Positions 25,968 through 33,401 of a stretch of DNA of 64,000 bases are shown one piece after another. The position numbers were made by a program, and so were the translations under genes. How positions within the stretch are numbered: position 1 is the first letter of the stretch; every line of letters begins with the position of its first letter. Location of the stretch: contig NZ_PJON01000001.1 of assembly GCF_002900975.1 (NCBI RefSeq), positions 992,001 through 1,056,000 on the forward strand. Direction: 5' to 3'. A model generated the notes under the pieces. That model was not told the origin of the DNA. It saw only the letters and a list, made by a program, of their open reading frames with translations, and searched no databases. This DNA comes from Tabrizicola aquatica. Its GTDB lineage: Bacteria > Pseudomonadota > Alphaproteobacteria > Rhodobacterales > Rhodobacteraceae.

Positions 25968-27392
25968 TCAGACCGACAGGTCGGCCGGCGGGCGGGCGAG
26001 GAGTTCGGCCAGGCGGCGCATGGCGGTTTCGAAATCGGGGCGCGGCAGGTTGGCTGCGATGGCGATGCGGATCGCGTTCGGGGCGCGGGCATGGACCAGG
26101 GCATATTCGTCGGCCGAGCGCACCAGCACGCCCTTCGCCTCGGCCGCGCGCAGGAAGGCCGAGGCGCGCCAGCCGATGGGCAGGCGCAGCCAGACAAAGG
26201 GCACGCCGGGCTGCCAGGCAAGGTCATAGGCGCCCAGCTGGTTGACCAGGATCTGCTGGCGAATGGCGAATTCGCCTTGCACGGCGGCGCGGATCCGGGC
26301 TGCCTCGCCCGAGCGGAACAGGTGCAGCATCAGGTCCGCCACCGGGCGCGACAGGGCAAAGAAGCCGTGCTGCGCGGTCAGCCGGCCCGCCTCGCCCATG
26401 CCGGACGGGCAGATGACATAGCCAAAGCGCAGCGCGGCCGAGATGGTCTTGGACACGCTGCCGACCAGCCAGACCCGTTCCGGCGCCAGCGCGCGCAAAC
26501 TGGGGATGTCGCTTTCGGCGACGGAATAGCAGTCATCCTCCAGCACTTGCAGGTCGTAGCGGCGGGCGATTTCGGCAATCTCTTGCCGGCGCTTCACCGG
26601 CATCCGGCCGGTGGTGGGGTTCTGCGCCTCGGTCGTCAGACACAGGACCTGGGCACCGTGACGGCGGCAGGCGGCCTCCAGTGCTGCGGGGACGATGCCC
26701 TGCTCGTCGATCTCGACCGGGACCACTTCGGCGCGGGCGGCGCGGGCGGCGTAGCGAAAGCCGGGATAGGCCAGGTCCTCGATCAGCACCACGGGCCGCT
26801 CGCCACGCAGGCAGCAATCATAGATCAGGCTGATCGCATTCTGCCCACCATGGGTCAGCGCCACGTCATCCGGCACGATCGGCCCCAGGATGCGGTCGCC
26901 CATCCAGGACACGATCTCGGCCCGCAGCGCGGCCTCGCCCTGCTGGCTGGTGTAGTCAAGCCAACCCTGCCCCGTCGACTGGGCCATGTCCAGAAGAGCG
27001 GCGCGGAAGGCTTCGGCCTGGCCGACCTCGGGCACCAGCGGTGGGCGCAGGTCCACAAGGCCGGTCGATCCGCCGGTCACCCGCTCGGTATACAATGCCT
27101 GGGTTGGTCCAAGCCGCGGCGATTGTGCCGCAACAAATGTGCCCCGCCCGACAGTCGCGGCCAAAAGCCCCTCTTGCGTGGCCAGTTGATAGGCGCGGGC
27201 CACGGTTCCGGGGGTCAAATGCAGCCGCCAGGCCAGATCTCGCACCGTCGGAAGCTGGGAATTTGCCGGCAGTTCGCCACTTCGGATCGCCTCACGCAAG
27301 GCGCGGCTCAGGCCTAGATACTTCGGTCCAGGGAATTGAGTCAGATCAGGCGCCCAACTTGTGTCAGTCACAATAATCCTCTGGCGACTCAT
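25968..27392 (-). CDS. MocR-family regulator (GntR HTH plus PLP aminotransferase-like domain)
   Basis: An N-terminal GntR-type winged helix (LSRALREAIRSGELPANSQLP and GTVARAYQLATQEGLL, residues about 28-80) is fused to a fold-type-I aminotransferase domain. The domain has DDVALTHGGQNAIS, EDLAYPGFRYAAR and VGSVSKTISAALRFGY with the PLP lysine. At 474 aa it has the MocR/GabR length. Targets are often pyridoxal, GABA or taurine genes; here the neighbours are a polyamine-type transporter and a DUF1127 gene. ATG 27392 or GTG 27371 could be the start. Confidence 0.88.
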   Translation of the reverse strand: MSRQRIIVTDTSWAPDLTQFPGPKYLGLSRALREAIRSGELPANSQLPTVRDLAWRLHLTPGTVARAYQLATQEGLLAATVGRGTFVAAQSPRLGPTQALYTERVTGGSTGLVDLRPPLVPEVGQAEAFRAALLDMAQSTGQGWLDYTSQQGEAALRAEIVSWMGDRILGPIVPDDVALTHGGQNAISLIYDCCLRGERPVVLIEDLAYPGFRYAARAARAEVVPVEIDEQGIVPAALEAACRRHGAQVLCLTTEAQNPTTGRMPVKRRQEIAEIARRYDLQVLEDDCYSVAESDIPSLRALAPERVWLVGSVSKTISAALRFGYVICPSGMGEAGRLTAQHGFFALSRPVADLMLHLFRSGEAARIRAAVQGEFAIRQQILVNQLGAYDLAWQPGVPFVWLRLPIGWRASAFLRAAEAKGVLVRSADEYALVHARAPNAIRIAIAANLPRPDFETAMRRLAELLARPPADLSV

Positions 27393-27407
27393 TGCGGGTA
27401 ATTGCTA

Positions 27408-27436
27408 CATTGTCCCTATAGCCAAACGGCCATTGT
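27408..27436. promoter_or_regulatory. Direct repeats CATTGT, candidate MocR operator
   Basis: CATTGT occurs at 27408-27413 and 27431-27436, a period of 23 nt, in the spacer between the divergent MocR and DUF1127 genes. An AT-rich CTATAG lies between them. MocR/GabR proteins bind direct repeats, so autoregulation is a plausible reading. Confidence 0.35.
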
Positions 27437-27465
27437 ATCAACACAAATCTACCCAGGAGGCCACC

Positions 27466-27669
27466 ATGCCCCAAGCCCGGATCGAACGCATTGCCCTGAC
27501 CACCCGCCCGGCCCTGCTGACCCGCATTGGCCGTGCCCTGACCGAAGCCATGGCCCGCCGCCGTGATCGCCAGTCGCTGGCCCGGCTGGACCAGCACCTG
27601 TTGCGCGACATCGGCCTTGCCCAGGAAGACGCCGCCACCGAGGCGGCAAAGCGCTTCTGGCAGGCCTGA
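27466..27669 (+). CDS. DUF1127 (YjiS-like) small protein
   Basis: This 67-aa basic, helical protein ends in the DUF1127 pattern LARLDQHLLRDIGLAQEDAATEA followed by AKRFW. DUF1127 proteins are small, abundant and sometimes RNA-linked in alphaproteobacteria; this one's function is unknown. AGGAGG lies 8 nt before ATG 27466. The gene is divergent from MocR and ends at a strong terminator shared with the convergent acetyltransferase gene. Confidence 0.87.
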   Translation: MPQARIERIALTTRPALLTRIGRALTEAMARRRDRQSLARLDQHLLRDIGLAQEDAATEAAKRFWQA

Positions 27670-27700
27670 CCGGCCCCGCCTATCGTTCTTACCCCTGACT

Positions 27701-27728
27701 GGGCCGGATCATTCCGGCCCGTTTTTTT
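27701..27728 (+). terminator. Rho-independent terminator of the DUF1127 gene
   Basis: An 8-bp stem GGGCCGGA/TCCGGCCC closes loop TCAT and is followed by G and seven T residues. Its 3' side overlaps the end of the convergent acetyltransferase gene. Confidence 0.9.
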
Positions 27729-28344
27729 GACCGGCGACCAGCGCCTCCATCTCGGCCAGGACGGCATCGACGGGCTCTTGCGACAAAAGCGGCGCCAGGG
27801 TGCGGACCACCGGGAGCGGCTGATCCCACCAGCGCAGAGCCTGCAGGCGCGCGGTCACAGCATCGGCAAAGCGCGGGCGGATCAGCGTGGCCGGATTGCC
27901 GCCCCAGATCTCGTAAGGACCGACCGAGCGGGTGACGGTGGCATTGGCCCCGATCACCGCGCCATCGCCGATGGTGACACCGGACAGGATCGTGACCCCC
28001 TCGGCAATCCAGACATCATTGCCGATGACCACATCGCCGCGGGTCTGCGGATGGCCCTTGATGCCGGGGGGCAGCAATTCTTCCTTGAAGATATGGCCGA
28101 AGGGATAGGTCGTGGCCCAATCCACCCGATGATTGCCGCCCAGGAACACGGTCAGGCCGCGCGCGATCGAGCAGAAGGCACCGATGCTTAGCCTCGCCCC
28201 CTCGCGCCAGTGGCGGACGGCCATATGCTCGATCCCATAGGAGAAGCGGCCGACCGTGACCCAGGACCGGCCGGTCTGATAGCGCCACGGCTTGGTCGGG
28301 TCGCGCACCAGGGTGGCGGGCGCTTCCGGTCCGGTATCGCTCAT
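27709..28344 (-). CDS. CatB-type hexapeptide-repeat acetyltransferase
   Basis: The 211-aa protein has the left-handed beta-helix hexapeptide pattern (IGNDVWIAEGVTILSGVTIGDGAVIGANATVT). Upstream is ...GGNHRVDWATTYPF, the conserved segment of xenobiotic/CatB acetyltransferases, which acetylate antibiotics or sugars using acetyl-CoA. WGGNPATLIRPRF near the end is also typical. Substrate unknown; resistance cannot be claimed. ATG 28344 was chosen for length; the longer upstream reading frame overlaps the rpsI terminator. Confidence 0.88.
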   Translation of the reverse strand: MSDTGPEAPATLVRDPTKPWRYQTGRSWVTVGRFSYGIEHMAVRHWREGARLSIGAFCSIARGLTVFLGGNHRVDWATTYPFGHIFKEELLPPGIKGHPQTRGDVVIGNDVWIAEGVTILSGVTIGDGAVIGANATVTRSVGPYEIWGGNPATLIRPRFADAVTARLQALRWWDQPLPVVRTLAPLLSQEPVDAVLAEMEALVAGQKNGPE

Positions 28345-28427
28345 GCCCTGCCCCATGTTGTGCTGTGCCCGTCGGCCGGGATCAGACTGCATCTTGCCGG
28401 GCGGTGCAACCCGGCCCCGGAATGGAA

Positions 28428-28453
28428 AAGGCCCGCCAGGGGCGGGCCTTCCG
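28428..28453 (-). terminator. Terminator of the rplM-rpsI operon
   Basis: A 10-bp stem (AAGGCCCGCC/GGCGGGCCTT) closes a 3-nt loop. It lies 30-60 nt after the rpsI stop and is followed on the minus strand by TTTTCC. Confidence 0.8.
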
Positions 28454-28486
28454 AAGGGTGCGCCGAAGCACACTCAGCGATAGCGA

Positions 28487-28969
28487 TCAGCGCTTGGAGA
28501 ACTGGAACGAGCGGCGGGCCTTCGGCTTGCCGTACTTCTTCCGTTCGACGACGCGGCTGTCGCGGGTCAGGAAACCTGCCGCCTTCAGCGCCGGGCGCAG
28601 GGTGGGTTCATACAGTTGCAGGGCCTTGGAGATGCCATGCTTCACCGCACCAGCCTGGCCCGAGAGGCCACCACCGGCGACGGTCGCGTAGACGTCGAAC
28701 TGACCTTCCACGTTGGCCACGGTGAAGGGCTGCTTCAGGATCATCTGCAGCACGGGACGGGCGAAGTAGACCGCCATTTCCTTGCCATTGACCACGACCT
28801 TGCCCGAACCGGGCTTGACCCAGACGCGGGCGACCGCGTCCTTGCGCTTGCCGGTGGCATAGGAACGGCCCAGCTTGTCACGGACTGCAACGCGGGGCGC
28901 AGCCTCGACGGCAGCGGGGGCCGAACCGACGGCCGATTTCAGGTCATCGAGAGATTTGATATCGGCCAT
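28487..28969 (-). CDS. rpsI: 30S ribosomal protein S9
   Basis: S9 sits in the small subunit head with its C-terminal tail near the P-site tRNA. The 160-aa protein has a variable N-terminal extension (about 30 residues), then the S9 core: [21 protein letters not shown] and [21 protein letters not shown], and the basic end [21 protein letters not shown] at 28975 overlaps the rplM stop, but ATG 28969 with GGAG upstream fits better. Co-translated with rplM. Confidence 0.95.
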   Translation of the reverse strand: MADIKSLDDLKSAVGSAPAAVEAAPRVAVRDKLGRSYATGKRKDAVARVWVKPGSGKVVVNGKEMAVYFARPVLQMILKQPFTVANVEGQFDVYATVAGGGLSGQAGAVKHGISKALQLYEPTLRPALKAAGFLTRDSRVVERKKYGKPKARRSFQFSKR

Positions 28970-28971
28970 GA

Positions 28972-29436
28972 TCACGCGCTCCGGGTGTTCTTCGGGTTCA
29001 GGACCTTGACGTCCAGAACGGTCGGCTGCTGTGCTTCATGCGGATGGGCGGCCCCGGCATAGACGCGCAGGTTGGTCATCTGCTGACGGCCCAGGCGGTT
29101 GCGGGTGATCATACGCTCGACGGCCTTGACCACCACACGCTCGGGGTGGTTGCCTTCCAGCACCTGCCGCGCGGTGCGCTGCTTGATGCCGCCCGGGTGG
29201 CCGGTGTGCCAGTAGTAGACCTTGTCGTCACGCTTCTTGCCGGTCATCTGGATCTTGTCGGCGTTGATGACGATGACGTTGTCACCCATGTCCATGTGGG
29301 GGGTGAAGGTCGGCTTGTTCTTGCCGCGCAGGATGTTGGCGACGATCGTGGCGAGGCGGCCCAGAACGACGCCTTCGGCGTCGATCAGGATCCACTTCTT
29401 CTCGATGTCCGCCGGAGTAGCGGTGAAGGTTTTCAT
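28972..29436 (-). CDS. rplM: 50S ribosomal protein L13
   Basis: The 154-aa protein matches L13 throughout: [18 protein letters not shown], the central [26 protein letters not shown] and the [20 protein letters not shown] segment. It is first in a two-gene operon with rpsI, as in most bacteria. The roughly 210-nt upstream region is AT-rich around 29530-29580 and should contain the operon promoter; I could not fix -35/-10 boxes with confidence. Confidence 0.97.
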   Translation of the reverse strand: MKTFTATPADIEKKWILIDAEGVVLGRLATIVANILRGKNKPTFTPHMDMGDNVIVINADKIQMTGKKRDDKVYYWHTGHPGGIKQRTARQVLEGNHPERVVVKAVERMITRNRLGRQQMTNLRVYAGAAHPHEAQQPTVLDVKVLNPKNTRSA

Positions 29437-29649
29437 CGTGGTTCCCAGCGAAGAGGGAGGCAGAAGCGCCCCCGGAATCTCGGATGCCGGCTTATCGCCG
29501 AAGCCCCATGCAGCGTCAAGCGCCCAGGTCGATATTTAATCACTCAAAATCAATGTCTTGCTAGAACGGTATCATAATACCCCACGCAAAGCCCTTTCAT
29601 CTTTGCCCAAATATCCCCGCCGCAGGCCCTTTGCCATCCGATACTGGCG

Positions 29650-30438
29650 CTAGCGCAACTTCGGGGGGCGCGAGGGGTCCATCCCCGGGGCGGCGGGGGC
29701 CAGGTCCTGCACATCCGGCACCGGCAGGTCAAAGCGCAGCGCCACGCGGGCCATGGCCACGGCCGCAGGATCGCCGCCGCGCAGGAAGGCGACGTCCAGT
29801 TCCCCCGCCTCGATGCCCGAGAAGACCAGCGCCTCGTTCATCGCGCGGGCCAGCGCGTCCTCGGCGCCGTCGGCGGCGTCGATCACCGCAAGAATATGTC
29901 CCCGGCGGCCGCCCTCGTAGACCACCCCGGCCAGCAGCGCCGCCGCGGCCAGCCCACCGGCCCGCGCCAGCTTGGCATCCAGCGCGGCGATCACCGCCTC
30001 GGGCACGGCGGGGGGCAGGAACTCCTGCGGCCGTGCCTCAAGCTCTTCGGGCGACTCCTCCAGCGTCTCGGCCAGCCAGTCCATCGCCTCGGGCGGCAGA
30101 AGCATCGAGGACGGTGCCACCCCCAGGTTCACCCCCATCCCGATCCCCTGCCCGCGCAGAAGGCCCGCGATCACCCGACCGGGCAGCGCCGCATAAGGCG
30201 CGATCCCGCCGGTAAAGCTGGCCAGCCGTTCCTCGCGGTCGAAGACCAGGACGACGGGGCCATCCTCAAGTTCGAACACCTTGGGCTCCAGGCTTTGCCC
30301 TACCGCCTCGCGCTCCAGAAGCAGCACCATCTCGCCATCGGCCAGCCGCTCGAAGAAGCGCAGGCGCAGGGCCTCGTTCTCGGGGTCGGCCGAGACAGCG
30401 GCATGGGCCGCGTCGAGAAAGGTCACCAGGTCAGCCAT
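29650..30438 (-). CDS. SseB-family protein
   Basis: The 262-aa protein matches the SseB N-terminal domain pattern: ERLADGEMVLLLE, VLVFDREERLASFTGG and YAALPGRVIAGLLRGQGIGMGVNLG. The C-terminal half has a second, less clear domain. SseB-domain proteins are widespread and mostly uncharacterised. The start overlaps the end of the UDG-like gene by 8 nt, so they form an operon. Confidence 0.8.
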   Translation of the reverse strand: MADLVTFLDAAHAAVSADPENEALRLRFFERLADGEMVLLLEREAVGQSLEPKVFELEDGPVVLVFDREERLASFTGGIAPYAALPGRVIAGLLRGQGIGMGVNLGVAPSSMLLPPEAMDWLAETLEESPEELEARPQEFLPPAVPEAVIAALDAKLARAGGLAAAALLAGVVYEGGRRGHILAVIDAADGAEDALARAMNEALVFSGIEAGELDVAFLRGGDPAAVAMARVALRFDLPVPDVQDLAPAAPGMDPSRPPKLR

Positions 30439-31015
30439 CCATCACCTCCCGCACCCGGTTGCGCAGCGCCGGGAGAAGCTCGGCCTCGAACCAGGGATTG
30501 CGTTTCAGCCACCCGGTATTCCGCCAGGACGGATGCGGCAAGGGAAAGACGCCACCTGCGGCGGGTCCGCGCCAATCCGCCACGGCCGCACCGACATCGC
30601 GCAGCCCCAGGTGCCAGCGGATCGCGGCACCGCCGACCAGAAGCGTCAGCGGCACGGCACCCAGCCGCGCCAGCACCCGCGCCCGCCAGGTCGCGGCACA
30701 GAGCGGCGGCGGCGGCAGATCCGCTCCCTTGGCATCATAGCCGGGAAAGCAGAAGGCCATGGGCACGATGGCGACCCGGCCAAGATCGTAGAACTCGGCC
30801 TCGCTCAGCCCCGTCCAGTCGCGCAGTCGCGCGCCCGAGCGGTCGGTGAAGGGCCGGCCGCTCTCATGCACCCGTGCCCCGGGCGCCTGCCCCGCGATCA
30901 GAAGCCGGGCGCCGGGGCGGAACCAGGCGACCGGGCGCGGCTCATGCGCGGTCGCAGTCGCGGCAAAGCGCGTGGCGCACAGCCGGCAGGCGCGGATATC
31001 GGCGTCCAGTCCCAT
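30431..31015 (-). CDS. Uracil-DNA-glycosylase-family protein
   Basis: The 194-aa protein has an N-terminal CRLC pair (in ADIRACRLC), then the glycosylase opening LLIAGQAPGARVHESGRPFTDRSGARLRDW, corresponding to the GxxPG-x-x-E and F-D-R region of family 4-like UDGs. The end has HPSWRN, where the family has a His-Pro-Ser catalytic loop. It probably removes uracil from DNA or has a related, unproven activity. ATG 31015 gives a normal length; the upstream open frame covers a repeat region. Confidence 0.85.
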   Translation of the reverse strand: MGLDADIRACRLCATRFAATATAHEPRPVAWFRPGARLLIAGQAPGARVHESGRPFTDRSGARLRDWTGLSEAEFYDLGRVAIVPMAFCFPGYDAKGADLPPPPLCAATWRARVLARLGAVPLTLLVGGAAIRWHLGLRDVGAAVADWRGPAAGGVFPLPHPSWRNTGWLKRNPWFEAELLPALRNRVREVMDG

Positions 31016-31116
31016 GCCTGAACCCTGCGCCGGTGGGCTGCCGGATGCAACCGCTGGGCCCGGCCCGCCTGCGCCACACCGCCGGCATCCCATGCGCCAC
31101 CGAAAGCCGCCCGGAG

Positions 31117-31164
31117 CCGGCAGCGCCGGCCGAGGGGCTTGATGCGCCGCAGGCCGGCACCCCC
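31117..31164. repeat. Direct repeat, copy A
   Basis: This copy reads ...CCGGCAGCGCCGGCC...GGGGCTTGATGCGCCGC...GGCCGGCACCCCC and is GC-rich with internal GCCGGC palindromes. It matches copy B at 31277-31324 with two differences, offset by exactly 160 nt. Confidence 0.85.
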
Positions 31165-31276
31165 AGACATCGCATTCGAACCCATGCCGCGCGGCCTGGG
31201 CGATCACCCGCCTCCCGTCCGCCCTGCCGCGTCCACCCATCCGCCCCCCCCGATCCGCGACCGGCTTACGACAGCC

Positions 31277-31324
31277 CCGGCAGCGCCGGCCGAGGGGCTC
31301 GATGCCCCGCAGGCCGGCACCCCC
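31277..31324. repeat. Direct repeat, copy B
   Basis: The second copy of the 48-bp unit; it differs from copy A only at the T/C (31300) and G/C (31305) positions. Sequences before and after differ between copies. Confidence 0.85.
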
Positions 31325-31412
31325 GTCCCATTGCGGGCCATCGCGGACCATTGCGGCTGCCGAAAAAACCGCGTCAAATGCCAGGGCTTGCCCCTGTCCC
31401 CGGTTGCCCTTG

Positions 31413-32621
31413 ATGTACCGCGTCTCTTCTTTCCTGCCGCGCTTTGCCCAGGCCCTGCTTGCCGGCGCGGCGCTGGCGACGGTCTGGGTGAACCTGGCGC
31501 CCGCCTCCTATTATGATGCGGTGGAGTGGCGGCTTCTCGACCTGGACCTGCCGGGCTGGGTCTCGCCGATCCCGGTCAGCCTGACGCCGCTGTCGCTGGT
31601 GGCCGAGGGCCTGATGGCGCTGTTCCTGTTCTTCGTCGGCAAGGAGTTGTGGGAGGCGCTGGTGCTGGAGCGCGGTGCGCTGCGCGGCGGCAAGGCGCTG
31701 CTGCCGCTGGGCCTGACGCTAGGCGGGATGCTGGGTGCGGCGATGGTCTGGGTGCTGGTGGGCAGCCTGATCGAGACCGCCGAGGAGGCGGGGTTTGCCA
31801 CCGGCTGGCAGGTGCCGCTGGGGTCGGACGTGGTCATCAGCTTTCTGGTCGGACGGCGGGTTTTCGGGGCCGGCCATCCGGCGCTTCACCTGCTGTTGCT
31901 GCTGGCGATCGGCACCGATCTTTTTGCGCTGATCCTTCTGGGCCTGACCCTGCCGCCGGCGGGCCTGCGCCCGGCCTGGCTGCTGATGCCGCTGGCCGCA
32001 TCCTGGCTGGCCTGGCGCTTCTATGGCCGCGCCCTGCCCGCAGACGCAGCCGAGCGCGACCGGACCGCAGCACGCCGGCTGTGGCCCTATGTGCTTGCCG
32101 GGGCGGCCTCATGGGTCGGCGTCACGGCCGCAGGGCTGCCCGGCGCGCTGGGGCTGTTGCCAGTGGTCCCGGCGATTGCGCATGCCGACCGCAGCTTCGG
32201 CCTTTTTGCCGAGGCGGAAGAGCTGTTGCACGATCCGCTGAACCGGCTGGCCCATGCGCTGGCCTGGCCGCTGGTCGGGGTGCTGTTCCTGTTCGGGGTG
32301 ACGCGGGGCGGGGTGGACCTGTCGGCCTTTGCACCGACGACCGTGACCACGCTGGCCGCGCTTTGGCTGGGCCGGCCGCTGGGAATGCTGGTGATCGGGC
32401 TGGGTCTGGCGGCGGTGCTGGGCCTGCGGTTGCCACCGGGCATCAGCTTGCGCGACATCCTGACGGTGATCCTGATTCTGGCGCTTGGCTTCACGGTCCC
32501 GGTCCTAAGCCTGGAAACCGCCCTGCCCGGTGGCGCGATGCAAGAGGCCGCCCGGCTGGGCCTGGCCGCCAGCCTGCTGGTGGCACCGCTTGCGCTGCTG
32601 TTTGCCCGGCGGCGGACCTGA
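31413..32621 (+). CDS. nhaA: NhaA-family Na+/H+ antiporter, non-canonical active site
   Basis: The 402-aa membrane protein aligns with NhaA: LMALFLFFVGKELWEAL (the helix-2 region) and GWQVPLGSDVVISFLVG with Asp139 at the conserved ATD position. LLLLLAIGTDLFALILLG replaces the canonical AIIDDLGAI: Thr168 stands where E. coli has Asp163, while Asp169 (E. coli Asp164) is kept. Na+/H+ exchange with altered stoichiometry is therefore possible. The family call is good, the precise activity uncertain. ATG 31413 has no clear ribosome site. Confidence 0.82.
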   Translation: MYRVSSFLPRFAQALLAGAALATVWVNLAPASYYDAVEWRLLDLDLPGWVSPIPVSLTPLSLVAEGLMALFLFFVGKELWEALVLERGALRGGKALLPLGLTLGGMLGAAMVWVLVGSLIETAEEAGFATGWQVPLGSDVVISFLVGRRVFGAGHPALHLLLLLAIGTDLFALILLGLTLPPAGLRPAWLLMPLAASWLAWRFYGRALPADAAERDRTAARRLWPYVLAGAASWVGVTAAGLPGALGLLPVVPAIAHADRSFGLFAEAEELLHDPLNRLAHALAWPLVGVLFLFGVTRGGVDLSAFAPTTVTTLAALWLGRPLGMLVIGLGLAAVLGLRLPPGISLRDILTVILILALGFTVPVLSLETALPGGAMQEAARLGLAASLLVAPLALLFARRRT

Positions 32622-32747
32622 TCCGGCGTCAGAGGTCGCGGGGATCGCCGGCACCTGGCCCTTTTAACGCCACAAACCAGATGTTAACGGTAGGCGCGTA
32701 ATCATTGGGGTCAGGGACGGCCACGGGCTGTCGACACAGGGGCGACG

Positions 32748-33401
32748 ATGATCGAATTCCAGCAGGTCTCGAAATCGTACTGGACGGGGACGCAGCGCAA
32801 GGTGATCCTTGACCGCGCCTCGTTCCGGGTCGACCTGGGCCAGTCGATGGGCATCCTGGCGCCGAACGGGGCGGGCAAGACCACGATCATCAACATGATG
32901 GCGGGCCTGGAAAAGCCTGACGAAGGCACGATCCGCAAGACCTCGCGCGTGTCGTTCCCGCTGGGGTTCATGGGCGGGGTCAACAACAAGCACACCGCCA
33001 AGGAAAACTGCCGCTACATCGCGCGGCTTTACGGGCTGGACCCGGATTATGTCGAAAGCTTCTGCCGTTGGGTCTGCGGCCTGGGCGAATATTTCGACAT
33101 GCCGCTGTCCACCTATTCCTCTGGCATGCGGTCGCGCTTTTCCTTCGCGCTCCTGCTGTCGATCGAGTTCGACATTTACCTGATCGACGAAGGCATGCCC
33201 GCCACCAGCGACGTCGAATTCAACCGCAAGGCCGGCAATCTGCTGAAAGAGCGGTTGCTGAAAGCCACGGTGGTCATCGTCTCGCATTCGCCGCAGACCC
33301 TGCAGCGGTTCTGCAATTCGGCCGCGGTCCTGCGCAATGGACAGCTTTATCATTTCGACACGCTCGAGGAAGCGAAGCGCCTGTATGACTACACCGCCTA
33401 A
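32748..33401 (+). CDS. kpsT: Capsular polysaccharide export ATPase (KpsT-like)
   Basis: The 217-aa ATPase of the polysaccharide-exporter class has Walker A LAPNGAGKTT, the signature variant STYSSGMRSR (as in KpsT/Wzt rather than LSGGQ) and Walker B YLIDEGMPA, with the H-loop in VIVSHSPQTL. It energises export of capsule across the inner membrane. The partner permease KpsM is not adjacent. Its end overlaps the start of the KpsE-like gene by 17 nt. Confidence 0.9.
   Translation: MIEFQQVSKSYWTGTQRKVILDRASFRVDLGQSMGILAPNGAGKTTIINMMAGLEKPDEGTIRKTSRVSFPLGFMGGVNNKHTAKENCRYIARLYGLDPDYVESFCRWVCGLGEYFDMPLSTYSSGMRSRFSFALLLSIEFDIYLIDEGMPATSDVEFNRKAGNLLKERLLKATVVIVSHSPQTLQRFCNSAAVLRNGQLYHFDTLEEAKRLYDYTA

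Larger units (their letters stand above)
31016..31412. other. 397-nt spacer with a 48-bp direct repeat, no gene seen
   Basis: Between the UDG-like gene and nhaA I find no gene with a plausible start, codon bias and homology; long open frames on both strands look like composition effects of very GC-rich DNA. The spacer holds two 48-bp direct repeats (see 31117 and 31277) and probably the promoters of the divergent neighbours. Confidence 0.55.

Noticed and set aside
27709-28344. CatB-like protein as a chloramphenicol-resistance gene
   Set aside because: Family membership only shows a hexapeptide acyltransferase; many members act on other substrates and there is no mobile context.
29437-29649. 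Promoter boxes before rplM
   Set aside because: The AT-rich stretch is likely to hold the promoter, but I could not place -35/-10 with acceptable spacing.
31302-31412. N-terminal extension of the nhaA frame
   Set aside because: The extension runs through the 48-bp repeat and is low-complexity; homology with NhaA begins after 31413.
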